Shown here: piece after piece, positions 1 to 8,709 of the stretch
Position numbering within the stretch: the first letter of the stretch is position 1
Layout of the letters: every line of letters begins with the position of its first letter
Assembly: GCA_963705155.1 (NCBI GenBank)
Contig: CAVPJC010000014.1
Location: 1 to 64,000 of the forward strand
DNA: 64,000 bases
Direction of reading: 5' to 3'
Source of the DNA: CAVPJC01 sp963705155
GTDB taxonomy: Bacteria > Chloroflexota > Anaerolineae > Anaerolineales > UBA4823
Position numbers and translations under genes: made by a program
Notes under the pieces: model-generated
Database searches by the model: none
Seen by the model: the letters and a program-made list of their open reading frames with translations, nothing else
What the model was told of the DNA's origin: nothing

Positions 1-1004
1 TATAGTATTGATGCATTCATTGATGGATTGTTCTCCAGCAGGGACGGGTCGGAGTGTGATTTCACTAAAAATTTTCAGATCAATGATCGCCTTAATCTTC
101 TCTCCCTAACCCTCTGCGGTTCACCTACAAGTGCCAAGTGCTCATACAGATCAAATGGGATCAATTGTGCACTATTTTCAGGGTTGCGATAAAAGGTTCG
201 GGTGTGGTAATCGTTCTTTCCCAGTACCTGCAATAGCTTCGAGGAGGGTTCTAAATGCGGAAGGATGTCCAGATAGGACATCCCGGGATAACTGGCACGC
301 AGGGCGGATAGGATGACTGGGGCTACAGTCTTCTGTGCCACCTTCTTATCTGGGTGTACAGCTACATCCACACGCAGAATCACGTAAATGTCCTTGATAT
401 TCCGTCCGGCCTTTTCCACGCCTTTCTTCACACTCTCGAATCCCCGCCAGGATTGTGGGAGGGCGATAAATTGGCTAGCATGACCGCGTCGCCGATCTCT
501 CCAGCCAAGCTCTGGATCACACGTCCATGTCCAGTGGCGATCATGATAGGAACCTGTTAAATCGGTTTGAAATCGAGGGAACGGTCATTCAGAGTTATGA
601 CCTCTCCGTGGTAATCAACAATTTTCCCTTTCAGCAATTCCCGGATAATGTGCACTGCCTCCCGGATAGCAATCGCTGGACGCTTTCGCTCGATCCCAAT
701 GGCTTGAAAAAACCTCGTCCGCCAGCGCCGATGCCAAGCCAGGTTCGGTTTGGGGCTAGCTCTGCGAGACTTGCAATGGCTGTTGCGGTCATGATTGGAT
801 GGCGTGAATAGGGATCGGTCACACAGGGGCCAGGGCAATATTATGAGTATTCTGAGCCACTAGCGACAAACCGATATAACAATCTTTGAAGAATTTCTCA
901 TCTGGATACCAAAAATGAGAAAATCCAAGATCCTCCACTTGTCTGGATATGGCCACCAGTTCAAAGGTGAATAGATCGAACTCGATGAGTATGCCGTATT
1001 TCAT
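1..1004 (-). CDS. LLM-class (luciferase-like, F420/FMN) oxidoreductase, frameshifted, partial
   Basis: The fragments read in order as a luciferase-like monooxygenase-fold enzyme. The N-terminus (from 1004) reads MKYGILIEFDLFTFELVAI and continues to DLGFSHFWYPDE. The next frame carries YSRHPIMTATAIASLAEL and GIGAGGRGFFKPLG, which fits the family flavin/F420-binding segment. A further frame has the AVHIIRELLKGKIVDYHGE insertion region, and the last has DVAVHPDKKVAQ and FDLYEHLALVGEPQRV. At least three frame changes are needed between about 840 and 430. The C-terminus runs off the left edge of the window (EITLRPVPAGEQSINE is readable near the edge). Members reduce or oxidise diverse substrates with F420 or FMN; the substrate cannot be told here. 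It is the last gene seen of the minus-strand run that starts with the DeoR regulator. Confidence 0.72.
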
Positions 1005-1021
1005 ATTATTTGTTTTCTATA

Positions 1022-2092
1022 TCACACCAGATATTTTCCGTTTTCAAAAATTAATGTTTTATCCAGGAAGATCTGGCCTTCCTGACGCAGATCCTTGACC
1101 AGATCCCAGTGCAACGCGGAGTGATTTTTACCATTGCAGATCTCAAATCCACGGCCTATAGCTAGATGGATAGTGCCCCCGATTTTTTCATCAAAAAGAA
1201 TATCGTAGCAGAATCGATCCACTCCGAAATTTAGACCGACCCCAAATTCGCCGATAAATTGAGCGCCAGTATCCATGTTGATCAATCCTTTCAACAGGTC
1301 TTCATTTGTATCAGCCATCGCTTTGACGATTTTTCCGGAAGAAAATTCCAGATTAATTCCTTTCACTAATTGTCCCGCATAAACGCCGGGAAATTCAAAA
1401 TAGATCTTGCCTTCGACTAAGTCTTCAATGGGGGATGTGAAAATCTCTCCATCAGGCATATTGAAGTGACCATCGGCGACGATATATTTTCTGCCGAGTG
1501 TTGAAAAACGAAGGTCTGTATTCTTTCCGAGAATCCTGACTGTTTCTGCTGACTGGTAGACTTTCTGGATCTCACTGTAACCAACAGCCTCGGCCTCCCA
1601 ATCGATGAGTGTGGCATTGAAGAAGAACTGCATCATTTCATCCAGGCTTGTCTCAGCTTGTTGGGCAAAGGATTCGTTTGGCACACGTACCAATACCCAG
1701 TGTTTTACGTGGTTGCGCATGGCTGAGATCTTTCCCATGGCACGTTTGTGGGCGACGATCTTTTGAGCTGGGATATTGTTGAATTCATGCGGGTTGCGGG
1801 CACCACGAAGTCCGATGTAGGCATCTGCCCAATCCATTCCGAAAGATTGTAGATCGGGGACCCAGTCCAGTTGTTCATCTGAGCCATATAACATCAAATC
1901 TCTTTCCAGGTAGGCGGATTGAAATTCAATATTTGGCATACCGCCAGCCTTAACCACCTCAGCATAGACAGCCCTTGCCAGGGGAAAGGTGTCGGTTTCC
2001 ATCATGGTAATTTGGACTTTGTCCCCCTTTTTGATGTTCGTTGAATAATTCACCAGAATCTCAGCCAGTCTTTGCCATTCCGACAGATACAT
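1022..2092 (-). CDS. M29-family metal-dependent aminopeptidase
   Basis: This is an intact 356-residue protein of the AmpS/PepS/aminopeptidase T family (peptidase M29), cytosolic enzymes that release N-terminal residues from peptides using a two-metal site. The family metal-site segments are visible near the C-terminus: GEFGVGLN (candidate Glu ligand), HLAIGRGFE (His) and NHSALHWDLV (His and Asp). The N-terminal region has the usual ADAYIGLRGARNPHEF segment. Length is slightly shorter than the roughly 370-410 residues usual for the family. The start at 2092 is supported by an AGGAG ribosome site a few bases upstream. It lies 32 bases after the eIF2B-like gene and 17 bases before the LLM gene, so the three are probably co-transcribed. 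It is one of the few genes here without a frame break. Confidence 0.9.
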   Translation of the reverse strand: MYLSEWQRLAEILVNYSTNIKKGDKVQITMMETDTFPLARAVYAEVVKAGGMPNIEFQSAYLERDLMLYGSDEQLDWVPDLQSFGMDWADAYIGLRGARNPHEFNNIPAQKIVAHKRAMGKISAMRNHVKHWVLVRVPNESFAQQAETSLDEMMQFFFNATLIDWEAEAVGYSEIQKVYQSAETVRILGKNTDLRFSTLGRKYIVADGHFNMPDGEIFTSPIEDLVEGKIYFEFPGVYAGQLVKGINLEFSSGKIVKAMADTNEDLLKGLINMDTGAQFIGEFGVGLNFGVDRFCYDILFDEKIGGTIHLAIGRGFEICNGKNHSALHWDLVKDLRQEGQIFLDKTLIFENGKYLV

Positions 2093-2124
2093 ACGGAACT
2101 CCTTGTGAAGTAAGAGATAGATTA

Positions 2125-3096
2125 TTACAATTCACCTTTTACATAGAGCGGCAACAGTTCGTTCATACGATTACTCAGCTTCATTTGCATGAGTACGGAA
2201 ATTGCTGCGGAGGGATGGATCAAACCAATTTCCGTGATCACGGCAGTGATCAGGTCTGGAGGGGTCATATCAAAAAGATGACCGATGACTTTGATGCGGT
2301 CTGGGTATTTTTTGCTTAAGAATGTCATCCCGCTTCAGGGTCTCGATGACGTAGGGTAAGCCAATCAGGGTCGTAGGGTCAAATTTTAATGTATCTGCTG
2401 CAACATAGAAAGGCACGCCGTGGGTTTTGGCAACCAAGGCTGCCGGATAGGTACCAACTTTATTTAAGACATATCCAGTTGACGACACGAGATCTGATCC
2501 CACGAAGCATGAATCGCACTGCGGGATAATCTCGCCCAGACAAGCATCTACTGAAACCGAGACAGGTATTCCGGCTTTATCCATTTCATCAACCGTCCAG
2601 AAGCCCTCATTCGTTGGGCTTAATTCAGTGACGATGACCTCGAAGGACTTGCCGCGTTTCTTGGCTTCCTTGAAAATACCCCAGACGGACGAGCTCATGC
2701 TCCACATGAATATAACATCTCCATCACAGATCTTTTCAGCACCATATTTCCAGACTTTGCTCATCGCTGAATCTGCCCAATGGATAAAATCCTCACAAGC
2801 CTGGACAAAAATTTTTTTATGTCATCGATAGGCATTTCCGTTGCACAAGCATCTTCCAACCTGCCCAGCACACGGTGGAGGGCATTCAACGGAGGGGCCA
2901 GAGAAGGCATTACTTTAAGGATTTGAATAACGTCTTCCTCGACTGTTTTTATCAGGGCTTCTTGACTTGGAAAAGTCGTCTCTGAGACCATCTTGGATAA
3001 GGCACGGATTAGCTCTTTTGCTGTATCTGCAGCCCCACCGATCTCGTCATTTTTAATACGCTTCGTTACCTTGAGAATCTCTGGGTGATTTGACAT
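2125..3096 (-). CDS. eIF2B alpha/beta/delta-like sugar-phosphate isomerase family protein, frameshifted
   Basis: Three overlapping frames make one protein of about 320 residues of the eIF2B/MtnA/ribose-1,5-bisphosphate isomerase superfamily. The start at 3096 (MSNHPEILKVTKRIKN) has a strong AAGGAAGG site just upstream. The helical N-terminal domain includes GRLEDACATEMPIDDIKKF. The Rossmann-like domain includes VWKYGAEKICDGDVIFMWS, TELSPTNEG, GIPVSVSVDACLGEI, CFVGSDLV and NKVGTYPAALVAKTHGVPFYV. The C-terminal part has FDMTPPDLITAVITEIGLI, a hallmark of the family. Frames break near 2760 and 2300. In bacteria such proteins isomerise phosphorylated pentoses (MTR-1-P or ribose-1,5-bisphosphate). 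The nearby BtpA-like and DeoR genes fit a role in sugar or nucleoside metabolism rather than translation. Confidence 0.82.
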
Positions 3097-3165
3097 ATTA
3101 CCTTCCTTCATCCTGAGTCATGGTTTAATGGAATTAGACCTATACACTGTTTTGAGTCGGGTTCC

Positions 3166-3973
3166 CTATTTCTTCATCCTTATGCGATTTACATTGGCCA
3201 TGAATTCCTTCACTCGAGATAAGTCAACTGGATTCCACGTATAACCATCTATTTTCAAGCTTGAACCGACAATAACCCCATCCGCAACTTCAAGGTAATT
3301 GGCGATGTTATTTGCGTTCGCACCTGTGTTTAGAAAGACTGGAACGCCATTCGTTGCCTTCTTTAACTCCATCACAGCTTGTATGTCAGGCACATCACCC
3401 GCCATTAGGCCAGATATCAGGATCACATCCGCAAGGCTCGAAATGACAGCACTCTTTGCGCGTACGGCCAGGGAGCGCGTCCCCAATGGTGAAGCAAATT
3501 CCGGGACGATATTATTGAACATGTAGATGTTCTCCGCCCCGATTTGTTTTCGATATCGCAAAATCTCACCGGCACTGGGCGACCATAATCCCATATCCAA
3601 TTCGTATGTTCCGGTTAAACCTCCCGAATAAAGGATGCTCCAGTTGCGTGCGCAATGGCGATGGCTGCAAACGGATCCCACAAAAAATCAATTCCAAATG
3701 GAATCAATTTTGGTTTCAGTTCTGTCACGACGCGGGTCATGGCTGCGATCTGCCCGATGTCTGCCTTCAGGACATACGGTCGATCATCCTCGTTGCAAAA
3801 CATGATGCCATCAACGCCTCCTTCAATCAGGTTCTCTACGTCCTTGCGAACCAAGTCGATAAATCCAACTATTCCCAAGTCATTCTTGTATTTTGGGGTG
3901 CCAGGCAGTGCTGGAATATGCGCCATGGCAATGACTGGTTTTATTATGAAAACAATTCGTGTAAAAATTCCAT
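3166..3973 (-). CDS. BtpA/SgcQ family TIM-barrel protein, frameshifted
   Basis: The sequence KPVIAMAHIPALPGTPKY is the typical N-terminal signature of the BtpA family (also called SgcQ). It is followed by GVDGIMFCNEDDRPYVL, PFGIDFLWDPFAAIAIA, TGASFIREV and, after a frame change near 3660, GTYELDMGLWSPSAGEILRYR and LNTGANANNIANYL. I place the start at 3973, where ATG begins MEFLHELFS after an AGAGGA ribosome site. The family usually starts with a similar MxFLxELF sequence. One base change in the A/T-rich stretch near 3950 is then needed to enter the main frame. Without that correction the DeoR gene reads straight into this one. Family members occur in photosystem I assembly (cyanobacteria) and in sugar operons (E. 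coli sgcQ); the second role fits the neighbours. Confidence 0.82.
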
Positions 3974-4785
3974 AATAACTATCCTCTTTTCTATAATCTT
4001 CTTCAAGACGACAATTATTGCAGACAATGATCACTTCAATCCCAATATCTCGAAAAGACCTCACGATCTTTGGAGAGGCGCTGATATCCGTTATGATCGT
4101 ATCAATATTAGTTATTGGTCCAATGGTTGCAAAGACCGATCGGCCAAGTTTTTCGCCTTCTGCAACAACTATCTTCTGTTTGGCAGTCATGAGTAACGGT
4201 TTCTTCACCAACGCATCTTCCAGGTTGTATTCCGTCAGCCCGCTCTTGATGTTGATGCCGCCAACCCCGATGAAGGCCTTATCGACTTGGAATTGACTGA
4301 AGGTTTCTTGGGCGATATGGCCAATCATGGACAATTCGCCAGCACGGACAATGCCTCCAGCCAGGATAAGACGAATATCGTGATCCAATGAGAATTCAGA
4401 AATGATCTCATTGGCAATCTGCAAGCTGGCAGTAATGATAATTAAATTTCGCTGATCGACCAGCCCACGGGCGATCTCCATGGTTGTCGTTCCAACATCT
4501 AAGACAATGCTATCCCCGTCAAGCACCATATTTGCAGCAGCCTTACCTATTGCCTTTTTTGTCGAGAGGCTATGACCTAATGCTATAAGGTGGCTGGAGC
4601 CGCGTCCAAGACTACTGACGGCTCCCCCGTGAACATGCCTGAGCAATCCAGATTGCTAGAAGTTTGATATCTCGCCGGGCAGTCATATCGGACACTTCGA
4701 AAAGACGGACAATATCCACGACCGTTATTTTTCCGTCGCTTGCGATGATTTCAAGGATCTTATGATATCTTTCTTCTTTGAGCAT
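3974..4785 (-). CDS. DeoR-family transcriptional regulator, frameshifted
   Basis: The N-terminus from 4785 reads MLKEERYHKILEIIASDGK, then ITVVDIVRLFEVSDMTARRD, the classical DeoR winged-helix domain with its recognition helix. One frame change near 4645 leads to HVHGGAV and the effector domain: DGDSIVLDVGTTTMEIARGL, ILAGGIVR, DKAFIGVGGIN and the conserved KIVVAEGEKLG region. Such repressors sense a sugar phosphate through the C-terminal DeoRC domain. The gene is first in the minus-strand run with btpA-like, eIF2B-like and M29 genes, so it likely controls them. No stop codon is found in its frame before the BtpA gene. The true end lies somewhere near 3975-4020, and the apparent DeoR-BtpA fusion is probably caused by a base error. 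Confidence 0.82.
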
Positions 4786-4813
4786 TGATAAAACCTTGTT
4801 GTTGTTTGTTTAT

Positions 4814-4841
4814 ATTATATAAAATTAATCTATTAAGTCAA
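4814..4841 (-). promoter_or_regulatory. sigma70-type promoter of the DeoR-BtpA operon
   Basis: On the minus strand, TTGACT (4836-4841) and a perfect TATAAT (4814-4819) are separated by 16 bases, 28 bases upstream of the deoR-like ATG. The flanks are AT-rich. This is a very good match to the sigma70 consensus. The rest of the gap up to the tRNA-Leu gene (4842-5096) shows no gene or structure that I can support. Confidence 0.75.
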
Positions 4842-5096
4842 TAATAACGAACATATTTAGGGATTTTTGCCGCCTGAATCAGTTTGCTCTGCCAAGGTAA
4901 TGGGTCGGGACCGCCAGTACTCACATATCTACTAACCCGATATGAGCCAATCAGGTGTAGCAGATCTTTGCGAAAAATTGAAGTCCGTGCAAAATGGACT
5001 GCAATAGTTGTACGGAAGGAAGGAGATGAGTTTTGGCAAGGAAGAGCCTGGTGGATAGCTGCCAGGCTGTTCTTTCTAACTATGGTAGATCAATTG

Positions 5097-5179
5097 TAGG
5101 GCGGGTGGGAGTCGAACCCACACGGTATCTCTACCGGAGGATTTTAAGTCCACTGCGTCTGCCATTCCGCCACCGCCCC
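5097..5179 (-). tRNA. tRNA-Leu (anticodon TAA)
   Basis: On the minus strand the gene reads GGGGCGGTGGCGGAATGGCA at its 5' end. It has a 7-bp acceptor stem with CCGCCCT (one G-U pair at the end), an anticodon loop with TAA, a long variable arm typical of class II tRNAs (CGGTAGAGATACCG) and the T-arm GTGGG/TTCGACT/CCCAC. The discriminator base is A. CCA is not encoded. Class II shape and anticodon agree on leucine. Its promoter is described separately. Confidence 0.95.
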
Positions 5180-5188
5180 GTGGGGTTA

Positions 5189-5216
5189 ATTCTATCCAGA
5201 TACGGCAATTGGTCAA
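5189..5216 (-). promoter_or_regulatory. promoter of tRNA-Leu
   Basis: On the minus strand, TTGACC (5211-5216) and TAGAAT (5189-5194) are spaced by 16 bases and lie 9 bases upstream of the mature tRNA end, the expected place for a tRNA promoter. The -35 box overlaps the last codons of the PHP gene. Confidence 0.7.
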
Positions 5217-5941
5217 GGTGATATTGTTACTCTTTGCCGCCGAGTTTTGGAACCCCCTGCCAGTTTTTTCCTCCACACCGCATACCTGGATGTGAAATGG
5301 ATCCAGAAGGGGGAGAGGCGCACCTGGGGCTGCATGTGCGCCAAAGATTGGATCAGGCCGGGTGCATCCTGGAAGGGCGGCAGGAGCATGGAGGCCCGGC
5401 CCAGCTCCCAGGCGGTATGGGCATCCGAACCGGCGGTTCCGGCCAGTTGGTGCTGGCGGGCAAAAGCCTGCGCCTGCTGGTTATACAGCGGCAGGATGCA
5501 GCGTGAATTGAAGACCTCGATGGCATCCACCAGGGGGGCGATTTCCTGCAGGAGCTCCGGCGACCAGTGACCCTTGCGCGTCACATCGAAGGGATGCGAG
5601 ACACTGATGAAGGCGCCCTGCCCGCGCAGGCGGTGGATGGTTTCATGGGGCGGGAGACCGGGCGGGATTTCTTCACGGACAAAAGCCGCCAGCAGCTCGC
5701 CGCCGGTGGTCATGATTTCTTCACCAACGATAATGCGCTCCGGATCCAGTTTTTGGGCGACCAGCGCGCCGGCGATGGTATTGTGGTCGGTGATGACGAT
5801 GCGCTGGATGCCTTTGCGGCGGCAGGCTGCCAGCAGGGCGGCCGGGGTGGTCAGGCTGTCTTTTGAGTAGACGGTGTGGGCGTGAAACTCCAGACGGATC
5901 AAGCTGGTGCGAGTAACAGGCGGAGGCGAAATCCCAGGCAT
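5213..5941 (-). CDS. PHP-domain metal-dependent phosphoesterase
   Basis: This protein of about 242 residues carries all the motifs of the PHP (polymerase and histidinol phosphatase) fold: FHAHTVYSKDS near residue 17, VITDHNTIAG, IVGEEIMT, ISVSHPFD and GSDAH. These residues bind a metal cluster that hydrolyses phosphoesters. The short stand-alone form resembles TrpH/YciV-type nucleotide or oligonucleotide phosphatases, but the substrate is not determined. I chose the start at 5941 (MPGISPPPVTRTS), because the longer extension upstream overlaps the preceding gene and does not look like protein. It begins 7 bases after the flippase-like gene, so the two are probably co-transcribed. Confidence 0.87.
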   Translation of the reverse strand: MPGISPPPVTRTSLIRLEFHAHTVYSKDSLTTPAALLAACRRKGIQRIVITDHNTIAGALVAQKLDPERIIVGEEIMTTGGELLAAFVREEIPPGLPPHETIHRLRGQGAFISVSHPFDVTRKGHWSPELLQEIAPLVDAIEVFNSRCILPLYNQQAQAFARQHQLAGTAGSDAHTAWELGRASMLLPPFQDAPGLIQSLAHMQPQVRLSPFWIHFTSRYAVWRKKLAGGSKTRRQRVTISP

Positions 5942-5948
5942 GGGAGCA

Positions 5949-6931
5949 TCAGCCTTTCTGCGATAAGCGCAGGCCTGAAAGGTTTGGCGAGAATAACCAG
6001 ACGAGCAGGCCCAGGGAGAGGCCGAACCACAACGTGGCAAAGCGGATCAGCAAGGTGGCGGCCGCGCTCAGGTCGGGGCTCAGGCCGAGCAGGAGCGTCA
6101 ACATGCCGGCGATGGAGGCCTCGGAGGCTCCCAGGCCGCCAGGCAGGGCAGATGCGGCGCCGATGACGATGGAAAACGCCAGAGAAAAGACAGCGATGGA
6201 AAGAGTTTTCCAGCCCGGCGCCACACCCAGGCCCAGCAGGATGAGGTAGAAGCCGATGCCTTCCCCCAGCCAGGAGATGGTGCCCAGGCTGACGGCGGTG
6301 AGGGCGGGGGGTTTAACAGGGGGAAACTGCCTTCATAAAACTCGGTAAGAGCATGGGCGATGCGTTTAATCACCGGGAGGCGCTCCCCCAAACGGAGCAG
6401 CGCCAGGGCCAGCGGGCGGATTTGCGAGACCACCACAATGCTCAAGAGGAGCAACAGCAGCAGCGCAAAAGCCGGCCAGTACTGCGGATAGGCGATGACC
6501 CCGGCCGTGGAGAGCACCAGCACCGCCAGGCCGTCGCTGATGCGCTCGGCGACGACCACGGAGACGCCTTGGGCAACGCTCAGACCGGTAGCCTGGTTGA
6601 GCCACACGCCTTTGAAAACTTCGCCCACCTTGCCGGGCGTCACCGCCAGCGGAAAGCCAGCCACAAACAGGCGGGCGCTCTCCACCAGACTGAGCGAACG
6701 GACGCCGACCTGCCCCAGGTAGTAATGCCATTTACAAAGCGCAGGGTGTAATTGAAGAGGGTGAAACCCAGGACGAGCGGAAAAAGCGCCCAGCGGAAGC
6801 TGCAGCACCCGGCTGCTCACCTGGCGCAGATCGCCAGCCAGGGCCAGAACCGCCAGCACCAGAATACCAAACAGCAGCCCGACGGCGAAGCGGCGGTAAA
6901 GGGATGGGCCTGCGATGGCGGCAGTGGACAT
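5949..6931 (-). CDS. lysylphosphatidylglycerol synthase TM-region (UPF0104) family membrane protein, frameshifted
   Basis: The protein is very hydrophobic. It has an N-terminal membrane helix (LLFGILVLAVLALAGDL), the segment KWHYYLGQVGVRSLSLVES, and the family signature FPLAVTPGKVGEVFKGVWL (PGKxGE). Further helices follow (GLAVLVLSTAGVIAYPQYW, ALLLLLLLSIVVVS), and in another frame GAASALPGGLGASEASIAGM with a C-terminal helix pair. Frame changes are needed near 6750 and near 6310-6220. The family (LPG_synthase_TM, or UPF0104/DUF2156-less MprF-like) includes flippase-like integral membrane proteins, with lipid handling as the suspected role. A second possible start is at 6955. It is followed closely by the PHP gene. 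Confidence 0.75.
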
Positions 6932-7050
6932 GGCTGATAGGCTGGTGCAGCTCAAGAAGTTAAGGCGCAGCAGGACGCCATCCCAATCAACGACGGCATA
7001 TCCTGTGCTGCGCCTGAACCGTTGGAAGGTTTATTGTGATTCCCGGGTGA

Positions 7051-8267
7051 TCAGCTCCGTTTGCGCAAAAACAAGGCCAGGCCCAGCACGCCAGCCAGGA
7101 GTGCGCCCAGGCCAACGCCGGCCTGGACGACGGTTTTTGGCTCCATGCCGGGCATGACCACCTGCCCATCGCCATAGGATCTTGAACAGGCGCCCCCAGC
7201 GGGTCTCCAGGGCGGCCTCGACGCGCTGGCGGCCAACAAATGGATACCAGTAGACGTTGTGGTAAAAATTGCTGGCAAAGTACGACCAGGGCACCAGCGG
7301 GCTTTGCAGCAGGATTTTTTCGAAGCGGCTTGAGCGGGCCGTGGTAGATCAGTTTCTGGCCGCGGCTGGCAAAGGTGTCCTCCTGGACGAAATCCCAGGG
7401 TGCTTCCTGCTCGATATCGTAGCCGACGATCTCGATCTGGCGCGGGTCGCCAACGCCCAGACCCATCTCGTGCGCTTTGCGGATGAAGCGGATGTTCATC
7501 GGGTCAAAGCCCTGCAGTTTGGCCGACACGGCATCGATGGCAACCTGGTCGGCGGAGGCCAGCAGGATATCCTTTTCGTGCCAGCGCATGGCGCGCGGGC
7601 CGGGGCCATCGCCGGCAAAGGTGCCATCCATCACCGCGAAAATGCCCGGGATGGATATCCTGCTGGATCGTCAGCAGGTCCACCAGGGTATCGTGGATGA
7701 CGGCATGCGTCCAGTGGCGGTTGCGGTGCAGCAAGCCACCAAAGGCGTTTTTCATGGCGCCGGTGATGGTGGTGAAAACGTGGGTTTTTACAGTGGGCAG
7801 GTGGATCATATTCATCCCCACCAGAGCTTTGGGGATAAAAACGCCTTGGGGATAGACTTTATCCAGCACCAGGAGCGGCTTTTTGGGCTGGTATTCGATC
7901 CACTCGAAATCCTGGTTGTAAAGGTACAGGCAGGGCACGTTGTACTGGTCGGTGACGAACTTGTGTTTGTTATTGACTTCGGCATCGGCGGTATTCACAA
8001 CCACCGTATCGTTGTGCACGCCTACCAGATCGGTATAACCGGCATGCTGCAGCGCGCGGATGACGCCTTCAATCTGCCAGGGGGTGGAAGAGCAGGCCGG
8101 GATACCAGGTCTGCCAGGAAATATTGATTTTCATGCCGGTACGGTTGTCTTTGGGCAGAGCGGCTTCAAAACCGGCCAGCTTCATCAATTTTTCGATATC
8201 GTCCAGAACCGTCTCCGGGCGAGGTTTTCAGTACGGCAACTTTGCCTTTTCCGGGAAAATCAGCCAT
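7051..8267 (-). CDS. DUF362-domain protein with C-terminal membrane anchor, frameshifted
   Basis: The reading from ATG at 8267 begins MADFPGKGKVAVLKT. It then needs frame changes near 8222, 8020, 7640 and 7280. Recognisable segments are GMKINISWQTWYP, QIEGVIRALQHAGYTDLVG, IPKALVGMNMIHLPTVKTH, ITGAMKNAFGGLLHRNRHW (the DUF362 core), then MRWHEKDILLASADQVAIDA and GDPRQIEIVGYDI. The end (MPGMEPKTVVQAGVGLG, then a hydrophobic helix and RKRS) forms a single C-terminal membrane anchor with a basic tail. DUF362 proteins are often linked to iron-sulfur proteins, but no Cys clusters are seen here. Its function is unknown. Confidence 0.68.
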
Positions 8268-8297
8268 AATCTCATACTCCTGATTGTGATCGAAAAA

Positions 8298-8636
8298 TTA
8301 CGATCGCGCTTTTCGGATGGGCGCCTGCCCGGTGTATTCTAAAATTCCGAGAATAAACGCTTCCAGCGCGATAAAAATGGGTTGGATCGGACCAAAGATA
8401 TACACTGCAGACATGGACAGGATTATTAATACCAGGTAGATAACCATTCTGAAGATGAGGTTATCGGTGCGGTAGGGGTCCCTCCGTCTCCAGGGCTGCG
8501 CCCAGAGCAATACTGCCAGAGCAGCCCACAGATTATACTGCCACGGCTGGCTGCCGGCGCTCAACCATGCGCTGATAAAGAACAATTCGGTGAAAATGAG
8601 CACGGCTGCGGCGCTGGCAAAATTGAGCATGTGCAA
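8298..8636 (-). CDS. small hypothetical membrane protein
   Basis: This is a 112-residue protein with about four predicted membrane helices (residues 5-26, 32-48, 62-80 and 82-102) and a basic loop WRRRDPYRTDN between helices 2 and 3. I recognise no family. It lies 30 bases upstream of the DUF362 gene on the same strand, and its 5' side faces the divergent SPFH-like gene at 8710. Confidence 0.55.
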   Translation of the reverse strand: MHMLNFASAAAVLIFTELFFISAWLSAGSQPWQYNLWAALAVLLWAQPWRRRDPYRTDNLIFRMVIYLVLIILSMSAVYIFGPIQPIFIALEAFILGILEYTGQAPIRKARS

Positions 8637-8709
8637 ATTCTAACAAGATTTTGCAAATGCTGCCAGTAAGTGTTGGTCTTTTTGCCCGTTTTAATATACA
8701 ATCAAGGCT

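Noticed and set aside
5949..6931. Several long plus-strand readings over the flippase-like and DUF362 genes
   Set aside because: They are mirror images of GC-rich coding sequence on the minus strand, with no family features or ribosome sites.
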